NCBI RefSeq assembly: GCF_013294065.1
Contig: NZ_JABSNM010000008.1
Span: 174,351-238,350, forward strand
From: Sphaerotilus uruguayifluvii
GTDB taxonomy: Bacteria; Pseudomonadota; Gammaproteobacteria; Burkholderiales; Burkholderiaceae_C
Length of the DNA: 64,000 nt
Reading direction: 5' to 3'
Shown piece after piece: positions 17,377-26,355 of the stretch (the first letter of the stretch is position 1; the number at the start of each line of letters is the position of its first letter). Under the pieces are notes generated by a model, which worked only from the letters and a program-made list of their open reading frames with translations, was not told the origin of the DNA and ran no database searches. Both the position numbers and the translations under genes were made by a program.

Positions 17377-19401
17377 TCACTCGAACTCGATGCCGGGCTG
17401 GTAGTCCCGCGCGTCGACCAGCCGCCAGCGGCCGGCCAGCATCGCGCCGAGCAGCGCCGCCAGGCCGCAGCCGGTCACCACGCCCCAGTGCGCCAGCCAC
17501 TGGCCGTCGTAGGCGCCGAACAGGCTGGCGCGAAAGGCGCGCACCACCCAGGTGAAGGGCAGCCACGGATGCAGCGCCTGGAAGAAGGGCGAGGCCAGCT
17601 CGATCGGCAGCGCCACGCCGGCCGACGACATCTGGATCACCAGCAGCAGCAGGCCCAGCGCCTTGCCGAGATCGCCGAACCAGCGGATCAGCAGGAACAC
17701 GATCGCCAGGAAGGTCAGCGACGAGGCGACGACCGTCAGCACGAAGGGCCCGACATGCGCGACGCGAAGGTCCAGCAGCACCGTCAGCATCGCCACCATC
17801 ACCACCGCCTGGCCCAGCACGATCGCCGCCGGCCAGGCCAGCTTGCCCAGCACCTGCAGCGGCCGCGCCAGCCCGGCCGCCTCGTGCGGCAGCCGGCGCA
17901 GGTGGAACATCAGCGCCGCGGTCACCGCGCCGATCCACAGCGACATCGGCACGAAGTTCGGCGCGAAGCCGGCCCCGTCGCTGCCCACCGGCGCGACGAT
18001 CTCGAGCTGCGGCTCGACCGAATCGGCCAGCCCGCGCGCGCTGCCCTCGGGCAGCGGCAGGTCGGCCGGCAGCGCCCGGGTCAGCAGCGTCAGCGCCTCG
18101 TGCAGCTTGCGCCCGCCGTCGTCGAGCTCGATCAGGCCGTGCTGCAGCCGCTGCTGGCCGCCCTGCAGCTGGCGCAGCCCGTCGCCGAGCGCCAGCGCGC
18201 CGCCGCCGAGCTGCTGCGCGCCATGCGCCAGCGCGTCGATGCGGCCGTCCTCGGGCAGCGCGCCGACGATCTGGTGCAGCGCGCTGCCGCCCTGCGCGAC
18301 GCCGGCGGTCAGCGTCTGCACGCCGGCGGCGAGCTGCTGGCTGCCCGAGTGCAGCTGGCGGCTGGCCTCGCGCGCCTGGCCCAGACCGCCGGAGAGCCGC
18401 TCGGCGCCTTCGCCGAGGCGGCCCGCGCCGTCGGCCAGGTCGTCGCCGAACAGCGGGATGGGCGACGCGGCCTGCTGCAGCGCCTGCGCGCCCTGGCGCA
18501 GCGTCTGGCTGCCCGCCTGCAGCGTCTCCAGGCCGCGGCCGAGCTCGGCCTGGCCCTGCACCAGGCGCTGGCTGCCCTGGCGCAGCGCCTCCAGGTCGGA
18601 CGGGGGCGGGCGGTGAGCGTCGAGCGAGCGCAGCGACGAGGCCAGCGGGCGCCAGCCGGCGGCGAGCTGGCTGCTGCCGTCGGCGAGCTGCGCGGCGCCG
18701 CGGCGCAGCTGCTGGCTGCCGTCCTGCGCGCGCTCCAGGCCGCGGCCGAGCTCGCGCCCGCCCTGGTCGGCCTGGCGCAGGCCCTCGGACAGCTGCCGGC
18801 TGCCGTCGCGGATCTGCTCGACGCGGTCGCGCAGCGTCGCCAGATCCAGCCGCGAGCCGGCGGCCGTCTCCAGCACCAGGCTCCAGCGCTGCTCGTTGAG
18901 CGCCTCGTTGACGCGGTGCGCCAGCTCCGGCGCGAAGCGCTTGGCAAAGCCGGCGCCGCTGTAGCTGTTGCCCTCCGAGGTGTAGATCGTCAGCCGCGCC
19001 GCGCCGGCCTCGCGCCCGGGCAGCGCCTGCTCGCTGAAGTCGGGCGGAATCAGCACCGCGAAGCTCAGCTGCCCGCGCCGCACCGCCAGCCGCGCCGCCT
19101 CGGTGTCTTCGAACACTTCCCAATGGAAGAGCTGCTGGCGCAGCAGCGTGCGCCGCACCTGCTCGCCCATGCTGACCTCGATGCCGCGGTGGTAGGCGCC
19201 ACGGTCGGCATTCACCAGACCGGCGCGCAGCGCGCCGGTGCGCGCGCTCGGATCCCACATGCTCGACAGGTAGATCAGCGCATACAGCGCCGGCACGAAC
19301 AGCGCGCCGAGCGCCGCCAGCGCGAAGCGCCGGTGGCGTCGCAGCAGCGCGGTGTCCAGCGCCACCAGCCTGCGCCATTGCTGCCCGGACCAGTGCCCCA
19401 T
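17377..19401 (-). CDS. YhgE/Pip family membrane protein
   Basis: From the ATG at 19401 (in-frame upstream start at 19476) the product is 674 residues. A first transmembrane helix (FALAALGALFVPALYALIYL) is followed by an extracytoplasmic part with long helical repeats of the L-x-x-G-x-x-Q-L type (for example QLRRGAAQLADGSSQLAAG), then about five C-terminal transmembrane helices resembling ABC-2 permeases. This is the architecture of the phage-infection-protein/YhgE family, related to ESX-linked and MmpL-neighbouring proteins. Substrate is unknown; no ATPase gene is adjacent. It is divergent from rpoH, with the CIRCE element in the shared intergenic region. Confidence 0.85.
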   Translation of the reverse strand: MGHWSGQQWRRLVALDTALLRRHRRFALAALGALFVPALYALIYLSSMWDPSARTGALRAGLVNADRGAYHRGIEVSMGEQVRRTLLRQQLFHWEVFEDTEAARLAVRRGQLSFAVLIPPDFSEQALPGREAGAARLTIYTSEGNSYSGAGFAKRFAPELAHRVNEALNEQRWSLVLETAAGSRLDLATLRDRVEQIRDGSRQLSEGLRQADQGGRELGRGLERAQDGSQQLRRGAAQLADGSSQLAAGWRPLASSLRSLDAHRPPPSDLEALRQGSQRLVQGQAELGRGLETLQAGSQTLRQGAQALQQAASPIPLFGDDLADGAGRLGEGAERLSGGLGQAREASRQLHSGSQQLAAGVQTLTAGVAQGGSALHQIVGALPEDGRIDALAHGAQQLGGGALALGDGLRQLQGGQQRLQHGLIELDDGGRKLHEALTLLTRALPADLPLPEGSARGLADSVEPQLEIVAPVGSDGAGFAPNFVPMSLWIGAVTAALMFHLRRLPHEAAGLARPLQVLGKLAWPAAIVLGQAVVMVAMLTVLLDLRVAHVGPFVLTVVASSLTFLAIVFLLIRWFGDLGKALGLLLLVIQMSSAGVALPIELASPFFQALHPWLPFTWVVRAFRASLFGAYDGQWLAHWGVVTGCGLAALLGAMLAGRWRLVDARDYQPGIEFE

Positions 19402-19469
19402 GCCCTCTCTCTCCCTTTTTCCTACCCCTCGATTGTCACGAGTCTGACCCTTTTCTGCCGTTTCAGGCC

Positions 19470-19496
19470 TTAGCACTCCTTGAGAGCGAGTGCTAA
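19470..19496 (+). promoter_or_regulatory. CIRCE operator (HrcA site) over the rpoH promoter
   Basis: TTAGCACTC-N9-GAGTGCTAA is a perfect match in both 9-base arms and in spacing to the CIRCE element bound by the heat-shock repressor HrcA. A plausible sigma-70 promoter overlaps it: TTAGCA (19470-19475), an 18-bp spacer and TAAGAT (19494-19499), so bound HrcA would block polymerase. It ends 33 bases upstream of the rpoH start. Confidence 0.93.
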
Positions 19497-19529
19497 GATC
19501 AATGGAACTCCAGGAGGCTGAAACAGTCT

Positions 19530-20462
<933 letters not shown>

Positions 20463-20487
20463 CAGACGAGGTACTTTTGCACGGAAG

Positions 20488-20513
20488 AAGCCGGCCACAT
20501 GGCCGGCTTTTTT
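20488..20513 (+). terminator. Rho-independent terminator after rpoH
   Basis: AAGCCGGCC-acat-GGCCGGCTT is a perfect 9-bp stem whose descending arm runs into a tract of six T residues. It isolates rpoH from the downstream lower-GC nuclease gene. Confidence 0.92.
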
Positions 20514-20533
20514 GCGTGTGGAGCGGGGGAGCC

Positions 20534-20562
20534 TTGTTGTGGGAATTTTGCATTTCTATGAT
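20534..20562 (+). promoter_or_regulatory. Sigma-70 promoter of the DUF4041/GIY-YIG gene
   Basis: TTGTTG (20534-20539) and TATGAT (20557-20562) are spaced by 17 bp, a good housekeeping promoter. Predicted start is near 20569, giving a leader of about 20 bases with an AGGGAG ribosome site (20578-20583) ahead of the ATG at 20589. The gene therefore has its own transcription unit between two core genes. Confidence 0.65.
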
Positions 20563-20588
20563 CCGGCCTCTACTGGCAGGGAGATCAA

Positions 20589-22571
20589 ATGCAGGATGTC
20601 GTATGGATCTTGATCGCGGCAGTGGCTGTGCTGGCTGCAGTCATCATGTGGGCACAGAAACGAGCAGCCAGGGAGGGCTTGCTGAGGTCCCAAAGCCAGT
20701 TCGAAGATGCTGCTGCCAAGATCGAGAACTTGCAACGGCATTGCGATGAGTTGCAGGCCCAACTGGTGGATTGGCGACCCGTGGCCCATGTGCAGGATGA
20801 GGTGAGGCGTCTGCGGGCCGAAGCTGAAATCGAGATCGAGAGAGACTTGCATGAGGCGAGGCAGCACATCCAGGGCATGCAAGACCAGATCCTCCAGGAG
20901 CGGAAGGAAGCCGAGTCTCGATTGAATGACATCCAGCGTCGGGAGACCGCGGCGCGAGACAGGCTATCTCGTCTTGATGGCGAGATCGACGGGCTGGTCA
21001 ATGCGGGGCGGCGGCAGGCGGATCAGATCGTTGCGGATGCAGTTTTGTCGACCAGTCAGATGTCTGTTGCGGCAAGGCATGAAGCGGAGATCCTGAAGAA
21101 GGCTGCAGTCAGGCAGTGCGACGAATTGATCGAGAGTGCGCGCAAGAAAGCTGATGACGCGTTGGCGATCGCAGCGAAGCAGGCAGACACAACAAGGCTG
21201 GTTGCACAGAAAGATTTGGCTCAAGCCAAATTGGATGCAGATCAGATGAGATCTGCTGCGCAGAAGGACTCTCGAGCGAAGCGAGATGCCGCCGAGATTG
21301 TATTTGCCGAGGCTGGCATGAGCGCAAAGAAGATACTTGATGATGCGCATCGGCAGGCCGAGGAGATCGCCGGTGATGCTTATCGCGCACTCAAGGATTT
21401 CGATCGTCTCCAAGCGGCATCCACGGCACTGAAGAACATGATTGATGGCTATGGAAATTCATATGTCGTGCCATCGCACAGTCTGCTGGATGAATTGGCA
21501 ATCTCCTATTCTCATGTGGAGGCTGGCAAAGAGCTCAAAGGTGCCCGAGAAAGATCCCGTCTAATGGTGATTCAGGCAAGAGCGGCATCCTGCGACTATG
21601 TAGAGCGCACGCGGAGGGAGACGGCAGTTCGGTTTGTTCTTGATGCGTTCAACGGCAAGGTCGATTCCATATTGTCAAGGATCAAGAGTGAGAACGTGGG
21701 CGTCCTTGAGCAGGAAATCCGCGATGCTGCTGCGCTGGTCGGCCTCAACGGAGCAGCGTTCCGTGGCGCCAAGATCAGCGAGGAATATGTGAACAGCCGT
21801 ATTGATGAGCTGCGCTGGGCCGTTCTGGTCAACGAGCTCCGGGCAGCCGAGCGCGAGGAGCAGCGGCGCATCAAGGAACAGATCCGTGAAGAGGAACGGG
21901 CCCGCCGTGAATATGAGAAGGCCTTGAAGGATGCGGCCAAGGAAGAGGAGCTTGTGCAGAAGGCGATCGAGAAGACCCGTGCCCAGATGGAAAAGGCGGG
22001 TCTTGATCAACGCCGCATGTACGAGGAGCAGATGGCCGAACTGGGGCGTCGCTTGGCCGAGGCGGAAGAGAAGAACCGTCGTGCCCTGTCAATGGCGCAG
22101 CAGACCAAGGCAGGGCATGTTTATGTGATCTCCAACGTCGGCTCGTTCGGCGAAGACGTGTACAAGATTGGAATGACCCGCCGTCTTGAGCCGATGGACC
22201 GGGTCCGCGAGTTGGGTGATGCCAGTGTCCCGTTTGGTTTTGATGTGCATGCAATGATCTGGTCAGATAATGCGCCTGCCTTGGAGTCCTTGTTGCACAA
22301 GAAGTTCGTGCAGTGCCAGATGAACAAGGTCAATCCGCGGAAGGAATTCTTCCGAGTCACAATCCGGCAGATCAAGGAAGAGGTCGAGCGGATCGGTGGT
22401 CTTGCCGTATGGACGCTGTCAGCGGCTGCGCAGGATTATCGGGAAACTCGTGCGATTGAAGAAAGGATCGCTGCTGATGAATCGGCTCGCCAAGCCTGGA
22501 TTCACCAGCAACTGGTCTACGAGGACTCGATTGCGCACGGTCAGGAGGAAACGGCTGAGTCGGTCGAGTGA
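20589..22571 (+). CDS. Membrane-anchored DUF4041 + GIY-YIG nuclease, SNIPE-like anti-phage candidate
   Basis: The 660-residue protein has four parts. (1) A single N-terminal membrane helix, residues about 5-21, followed by KRAAR, so the rest should face the cytoplasm. (2) A long Ala/Glu/Arg/Gln coiled coil to about 265. (3) A DUF4041 domain, about 270-430, with IDGYGNSYVVP, FVLDAFNGKVDSILS and DAAALVGLNGAAFRGAKI. (4) After a second coiled coil, a GIY-YIG/T5orf172 nuclease, about 508-605: HVYVI (Tyr512), VYKIGMTRR (Tyr525, Gly528), a basic DRVREL, the catalytic Glu566 in LESLLHKKF and NPRKEFFRV. All catalytic positions are kept. DUF4041 plus a GIY-YIG nuclease behind a membrane anchor is, from memory, the architecture of the phage-DNA-injection nuclease SNIPE. 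GC is about 57 % in a sampled line against about 67 % next door, which suggests acquisition. It has its own promoter, and no partner gene is adjacent. Confidence 0.9.
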   Translation: MQDVVWILIAAVAVLAAVIMWAQKRAAREGLLRSQSQFEDAAAKIENLQRHCDELQAQLVDWRPVAHVQDEVRRLRAEAEIEIERDLHEARQHIQGMQDQILQERKEAESRLNDIQRRETAARDRLSRLDGEIDGLVNAGRRQADQIVADAVLSTSQMSVAARHEAEILKKAAVRQCDELIESARKKADDALAIAAKQADTTRLVAQKDLAQAKLDADQMRSAAQKDSRAKRDAAEIVFAEAGMSAKKILDDAHRQAEEIAGDAYRALKDFDRLQAASTALKNMIDGYGNSYVVPSHSLLDELAISYSHVEAGKELKGARERSRLMVIQARAASCDYVERTRRETAVRFVLDAFNGKVDSILSRIKSENVGVLEQEIRDAAALVGLNGAAFRGAKISEEYVNSRIDELRWAVLVNELRAAEREEQRRIKEQIREEERARREYEKALKDAAKEEELVQKAIEKTRAQMEKAGLDQRRMYEEQMAELGRRLAEAEEKNRRALSMAQQTKAGHVYVISNVGSFGEDVYKIGMTRRLEPMDRVRELGDASVPFGFDVHAMIWSDNAPALESLLHKKFVQCQMNKVNPRKEFFRVTIRQIKEEVERIGGLAVWTLSAAAQDYRETRAIEERIAADESARQAWIHQQLVYEDSIAHGQEETAESVE

Positions 22572-22581
22572 TCGCCTTTCT

Positions 22582-24033
22582 TCAGCGCCGCATCGCATCG
22601 CGCTCATTCTCGAAGTCGCGCCAGAACGCCGCGTCCTGTGCCGTGGCGAAGTTGATGCGCATGCGCGTGCTGGGCTGGCGGTCTGGGTGGAACAGACAGC
22701 CGGGCGCGGTCAGCCAGCCGTCGTCGAGCAGGCGCTGTGCCAGCGCCTCGGTGTCGACGCCGGTCTCGACCCAGCCGAACAGTCCTTGCGGCGGGCAGAC
22801 GAACTCGCAGCCCGCGCCCTGCGCCAGCCGCACGCTGCGCCCGCGCGCGGCGTCGAGCCGCGCCACCACCCGCTCGGCATGGCGGCGCAGCAGGCCCTGC
22901 TCCAGACAGACCGCCACCGCCTGCTCCAGCAGCGCCGGCGTGGTGAGGCTGGCGAGCATCTTCACGTCGATCAGCCGCTCGATCCAGTCGGAGGGCGCCG
23001 CGACGAAGCCGACCCGCCAGCCGGGGGCCAGGATCTTCGAGAAGCCGCTGATGTGGAAGCAGCGCTTGAGCCCGTCGAGCGCGGCCAGCCGGGGCGCGTG
23101 CGCGGGCGCCAGGTGCGCGTAGGTGTCGTCCTCGATGACGTGGAAGTCGTGCGTCTGCGCCAGCTGCAGCAGCTGGTGCGCGCTGGCCAGCGACAGCATG
23201 CCGCCGGTCGGGTTGTGCAGCACCGAGACGGTCACGTACAGGCGCGGGCGGTGCTCGCGCGCCAGCGCCTCCATCACCGCCAGGTCGGGCCCGTCGGGGC
23301 CGCGCGGCACCGGCAGCAGCCGCATGCCCAGCAGCGTCAGCCGCGCGTATTCGACCGACCAGCCGGGCTCGTCGACCAGCACCGCGTCGCCCGGCGCCAG
23401 CAGCGCGCGCGAGACCAGATCGAGCGCCTGGGTCGCGCCCAGCGTGGTCATGATCTGGCGCGGCGCGGCACGCACGCCGACATCGGCCAGGCGCTGCGCC
23501 AGCGCCTCGCGCAGCCGCGGGTCGCCCGCCGGCTCGCCGTAGTGCAGCGCAGCGGCGCCCAGCTCGTCCTCGCGGCCGCTGGCCAGCACCCGGCGCAGCG
23601 CGGCCTGCAGCATCGGCGCATCCAGCCAGGCGGGCGGCAGGGTGCCCAGGCCGGGGCCGTGCCGCCCGCCGCTGCCCAGCATGCCGCGGATCAGCGTGCT
23701 GGCGTCGACCGGCACCCGCGGGCTGTCGGGCGGTGACGCGGCCGGAGCCTCGCCGCGCTGCGCAGGGGCCGCACGCTCGCGCACGAAGAAGCCGCGCTGG
23801 CGCTGCGCCTCGACCAGGCCCTGCGCCAGCAGCTGGTCGTAGGTGGCGACGATGGTGTGCGGGCTGACGCCGTGGCGGCTGGCGCCTTCGCGCACCGACG
23901 GCAGGCGGCTGCCCGGCGCGAGCAGGCGCTGGCGGATCAGCGCGGCGTAGTGCGCGGCGAGCTGTTCGGACAGCGTGCGGCTGCCGTCGCGGCTGAGCAG
24001 CAGGGCGGACGGGGCGGGCAGCGGGGCATTCAT
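22582..24033 (-). CDS. MocR-type regulator (GntR wHTH + aminotransferase fold)
   Basis: From the ATG at 24033 the protein has 483 residues (an ATG at 24069 would add 12). The N terminus is a GntR winged helix (LSEQLAAHYAALIRQRLLAPGSRLPSVREGASRHGVSPHTIVATYDQL in part), followed by a fold-type-I aminotransferase domain with the PLP-Lys motif SGFSKILAPGWRVG near residue 345. MocR proteins sense an amino compound or PLP and usually control a divergent operon. Here that is an EamA exporter, an aminotransferase and a PhzF protein, with direct repeats between the promoters. The gene ends 10 bp from the convergent DUF4041 nuclease gene. Confidence 0.92.
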   Translation of the reverse strand: MNAPLPAPSALLLSRDGSRTLSEQLAAHYAALIRQRLLAPGSRLPSVREGASRHGVSPHTIVATYDQLLAQGLVEAQRQRGFFVRERAAPAQRGEAPAASPPDSPRVPVDASTLIRGMLGSGGRHGPGLGTLPPAWLDAPMLQAALRRVLASGREDELGAAALHYGEPAGDPRLREALAQRLADVGVRAAPRQIMTTLGATQALDLVSRALLAPGDAVLVDEPGWSVEYARLTLLGMRLLPVPRGPDGPDLAVMEALAREHRPRLYVTVSVLHNPTGGMLSLASAHQLLQLAQTHDFHVIEDDTYAHLAPAHAPRLAALDGLKRCFHISGFSKILAPGWRVGFVAAPSDWIERLIDVKMLASLTTPALLEQAVAVCLEQGLLRRHAERVVARLDAARGRSVRLAQGAGCEFVCPPQGLFGWVETGVDTEALAQRLLDDGWLTAPGCLFHPDRQPSTRMRINFATAQDAAFWRDFENERDAMRR

Positions 24034-24096
24034 CGGGGCAGGGCGCGGCTGTGTCGATCGATCGGGCAATACAGTGTGCCGACGCGTCGGTCGAAC

Positions 24097-24131
24097 TGTA
24101 CTGTCAGTGTACTGCTCACTGTTCCTAGACT
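24097..24131 (+). promoter_or_regulatory. Direct-repeat MocR operator and candidate leaderless promoter of the EamA operon
   Basis: TGTACTG occurs twice, at 24097-24103 and 24108-24114, with an 11-bp period; a CACTGT follows at 24117-24122 and an inverse copy, ACAGTGT, lies at 24071-24077. Direct repeats one helical turn apart are the usual MocR target. Between them CTGTCA (24102-24107) and TAGACT (24126-24131), 18 bp apart, could form the promoter. Transcription would then begin at or next to the A of the EamA ATG (24138), and no ribosome site is visible. Confidence 0.5.
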
Positions 24132-24137
24132 GTGCAC

Positions 24138-25130
24138 ATGACTGAGCGCACGATCCCTCCGACGTCTTTCTCCCCGCGCGATCCGGCGGCCGAGCGCCGC
24201 GGCCTCTGGCTGGGCCTGCTGGGCGTGGCGGTGTTCGCGCTGACCACGCCGATGACGCGGCTGGCGGTCGGGCCGCTGGAGGCGCCGCAGCTGCCGCCGC
24301 TGTTCGTCACCGCCGGGCGCGCCGCCGGCGCCGCGCTGCTCAGCCTGATCTTCCTGATGCTGACCCGCGCCGCCTGGCCGACCCGCGCCGAGCGCGGCGC
24401 GCTGCTGCTGTCGGCCGCCGGCACGGTGCTGGGCTTTCCGCTGTGCCTGGCGATGGCGCTGCGCGAGGTGCCGTCGATGCACGCCTCGGTCATCACCGGC
24501 CTGCTGCCGCTGTGCACCGCGGCGGTCGGCGCCTGGCATCTGCGCCAGCGGCCCTCGCGCGGCTTCTGGATCTGCGCGCTGGCCGGGGCCGCGCTGGTGC
24601 TGGGCTTTGCCGGCCTGAAGGGCGGCGGCCGGGTGAGTGCGGCCGACGGCTGGCTGCTGCTGGCGATGCTGTGCGGGGCGGCGGGCTATGTGTCCGGCGC
24701 GCGGCTGTCGGCGGCGCGGCTGCCCGAGCAGGTGATCTGCTGGGTGCTGGTGATCAGCCTGCCGCTGACGCTGCCCGCGGCGCTGTGGTCGTGGCCGCCC
24801 GAGCCGCGGGCGGTGTCGGCCGCGGCCTGGGCCGGCTTCGCCTATGTGACCGTGTTCTCGATGTGGCTGGGCTTCTTCGCCTGGTACCGCGGCCTGGCGC
24901 TGGGCGGGCTGGTGCGGGTCAGCCAGGTGCAGATGCTGCAGCCCTTTCTCGCGCTGCTGGCGGCCGTGCCGCTGCTGGGCGAGCCGCTGCAGGCCGACAC
25001 GCTGGTCTTCGCGCTGGCGGTGATGGCCTGCGTGGGCATCGGACGGACAATGCCGGTCGGGCGCACGCCACCCCGAGTCCTGGCGGTCCCGTCTTCCCTG
25101 AATCGATCCGAGCCGGAGTGCCGTGCATGA
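24138..25130 (+). CDS. EamA/DMT superfamily transporter
   Basis: This 330-residue inner-membrane protein has about ten hydrophobic helices in two EamA repeats (LGLLGVAVFALTTPMTRLAV at the start of the first; GYVSGARLSAARL opening the second). Members export amino acids or other metabolites. The stop overlaps the aminotransferase start as ATGA (25127-25130), so the two are translationally coupled. Control by the divergent MocR protein is inferred from the repeats between them. Export of an amino acid or amine that the regulator senses is a reasonable guess, not a demonstrated substrate. A GTG at 24132 is a less likely start. Confidence 0.88.
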   Translation: MTERTIPPTSFSPRDPAAERRGLWLGLLGVAVFALTTPMTRLAVGPLEAPQLPPLFVTAGRAAGAALLSLIFLMLTRAAWPTRAERGALLLSAAGTVLGFPLCLAMALREVPSMHASVITGLLPLCTAAVGAWHLRQRPSRGFWICALAGAALVLGFAGLKGGGRVSAADGWLLLAMLCGAAGYVSGARLSAARLPEQVICWVLVISLPLTLPAALWSWPPEPRAVSAAAWAGFAYVTVFSMWLGFFAWYRGLALGGLVRVSQVQMLQPFLALLAAVPLLGEPLQADTLVFALAVMACVGIGRTMPVGRTPPRVLAVPSSLNRSEPECRA

Positions 25131-26353
25131 CTGCTGCTGAACCTTCTTCCCCGTGGACCCCGGCGCGCCGCGCCGAGCGCATGAATCCGTCGATCCTGCG
25201 CGAGATCCTCAAGGTCACCGACCGCCCCGGCATCCTGTCGATGGCCGGCGGCCTGCCCTCGCCGGAAAGCTTTCCGGTCGAGGCGATGCGTGCCGCCTGC
25301 GAGCGCGTGCTGCGCGACACCCCGCGCGAGGCGCTGCAGTACGCCGCCAGCGAGGGCTTCGCGCCCCTGCGCGAATGGGTCGCGGCCCATCTGGCCGGGC
25401 AGGGCATGGCGGTCGGCGCCGACCAGGTGCTGATCACCACCGGCTCGCAGCAGGGCCTGGACCTGGTGGCCAAGGTGCTGGTCGATCCGGGCGCGCCGGT
25501 GGCGGTGGAGACGCCGACCTACCTGGGCGCGCTGCAGGCCTTCTCGCCGATGGAGCCGATCTTCGCCAGCGTCGCCAGCGACGCCGACGGCCCGCTGCCC
25601 GAGGCGGTGGCGGCGCTCGCGCATGACGCGCCGGGCACGCGCTTCCTGTACGTGCTGCCGAACTTCCAGAACCCGAGCGGCCGGCTGATGCCGGAAGCCC
25701 GTCGCGAGGCGCTGGTGGCCGCCGCGAAGCGCGCCGGCGTGCCGCTGGTCGAGGACAACCCCTACGGCGACCTGTGGTTCGACGAGGCCCCCCCGCGCCC
25801 GCTGGCCGCGCGCTGGCCGGAGGGCACGATCTATCTGGGCTCGTTCTCGAAGGTGCTGGCACCGGGGCTGCGGCTGGGCTATCTGGTGGCGCCGCGCGCG
25901 CTCTACCCCAAGCTGCTGCAGGCCAAGCAGGCCGCCGACCTGCACACGCCAGGCTTCAACCAGCGCGTGGTGCACGAGGTGATCCGCGACGGCTTCCTCG
26001 ACACCCATGTGCCCAAGATCCGCGCGATGTACCGCCGCCAGCGCGACGCGCTGTGCGAGGCGCTGCGCGAGCACCTGCCCGCCGGCAGCGAGTGGCAGCC
26101 GCCCTCGGGCGGCATGTTCTGCTGGGTGCGGCTGCCGGCCGGCTGCGACGCCACGGCGCTGCTGCCGCAGGCGGTGGAGCAGGGCATCGCCTTCGTGCCC
26201 GGCGCGGCCTTCTACGCCCGCCAGCCCGATGCGCGCACCGTGCGCCTGTCCTTCGTGACGCTGACGCCCGACGAGATCCGCACCGCGGTGGCCACGCTGG
26301 GCGCGCTGCTGCGCCGCCACCTGACCGAAGACGCGCCGACCCCGACGCCCTGA
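25127..26353 (+). CDS. PLP-dependent aminotransferase (LysN/2-aminoadipate type)
   Basis: This 408-residue enzyme is a fold-type-I aminotransferase close to the catalytic half of MocR proteins but without the HTH. Signatures include ISMAGG-type LSMAGGLPSPESFP near residue 38, TTGSQQGLDLVAKVL near 103, VLPNFQNPSGRLM near 180, VEDNPYGDLWF near 208 and the PLP Lys in GSFSKVLAPGLRLGYL near 240. It transfers an amino group in the cytosol; donor and acceptor are not identifiable. It starts by ATGA overlap with EamA and is followed after two bases by the PhzF gene. Confidence 0.92.
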   Translation: MTAAEPSSPWTPARRAERMNPSILREILKVTDRPGILSMAGGLPSPESFPVEAMRAACERVLRDTPREALQYAASEGFAPLREWVAAHLAGQGMAVGADQVLITTGSQQGLDLVAKVLVDPGAPVAVETPTYLGALQAFSPMEPIFASVASDADGPLPEAVAALAHDAPGTRFLYVLPNFQNPSGRLMPEARREALVAAAKRAGVPLVEDNPYGDLWFDEAPPRPLAARWPEGTIYLGSFSKVLAPGLRLGYLVAPRALYPKLLQAKQAADLHTPGFNQRVVHEVIRDGFLDTHVPKIRAMYRRQRDALCEALREHLPAGSEWQPPSGGMFCWVRLPAGCDATALLPQAVEQGIAFVPGAAFYARQPDARTVRLSFVTLTPDEIRTAVATLGALLRRHLTEDAPTPTP

Positions 26354-26355
26354 CC

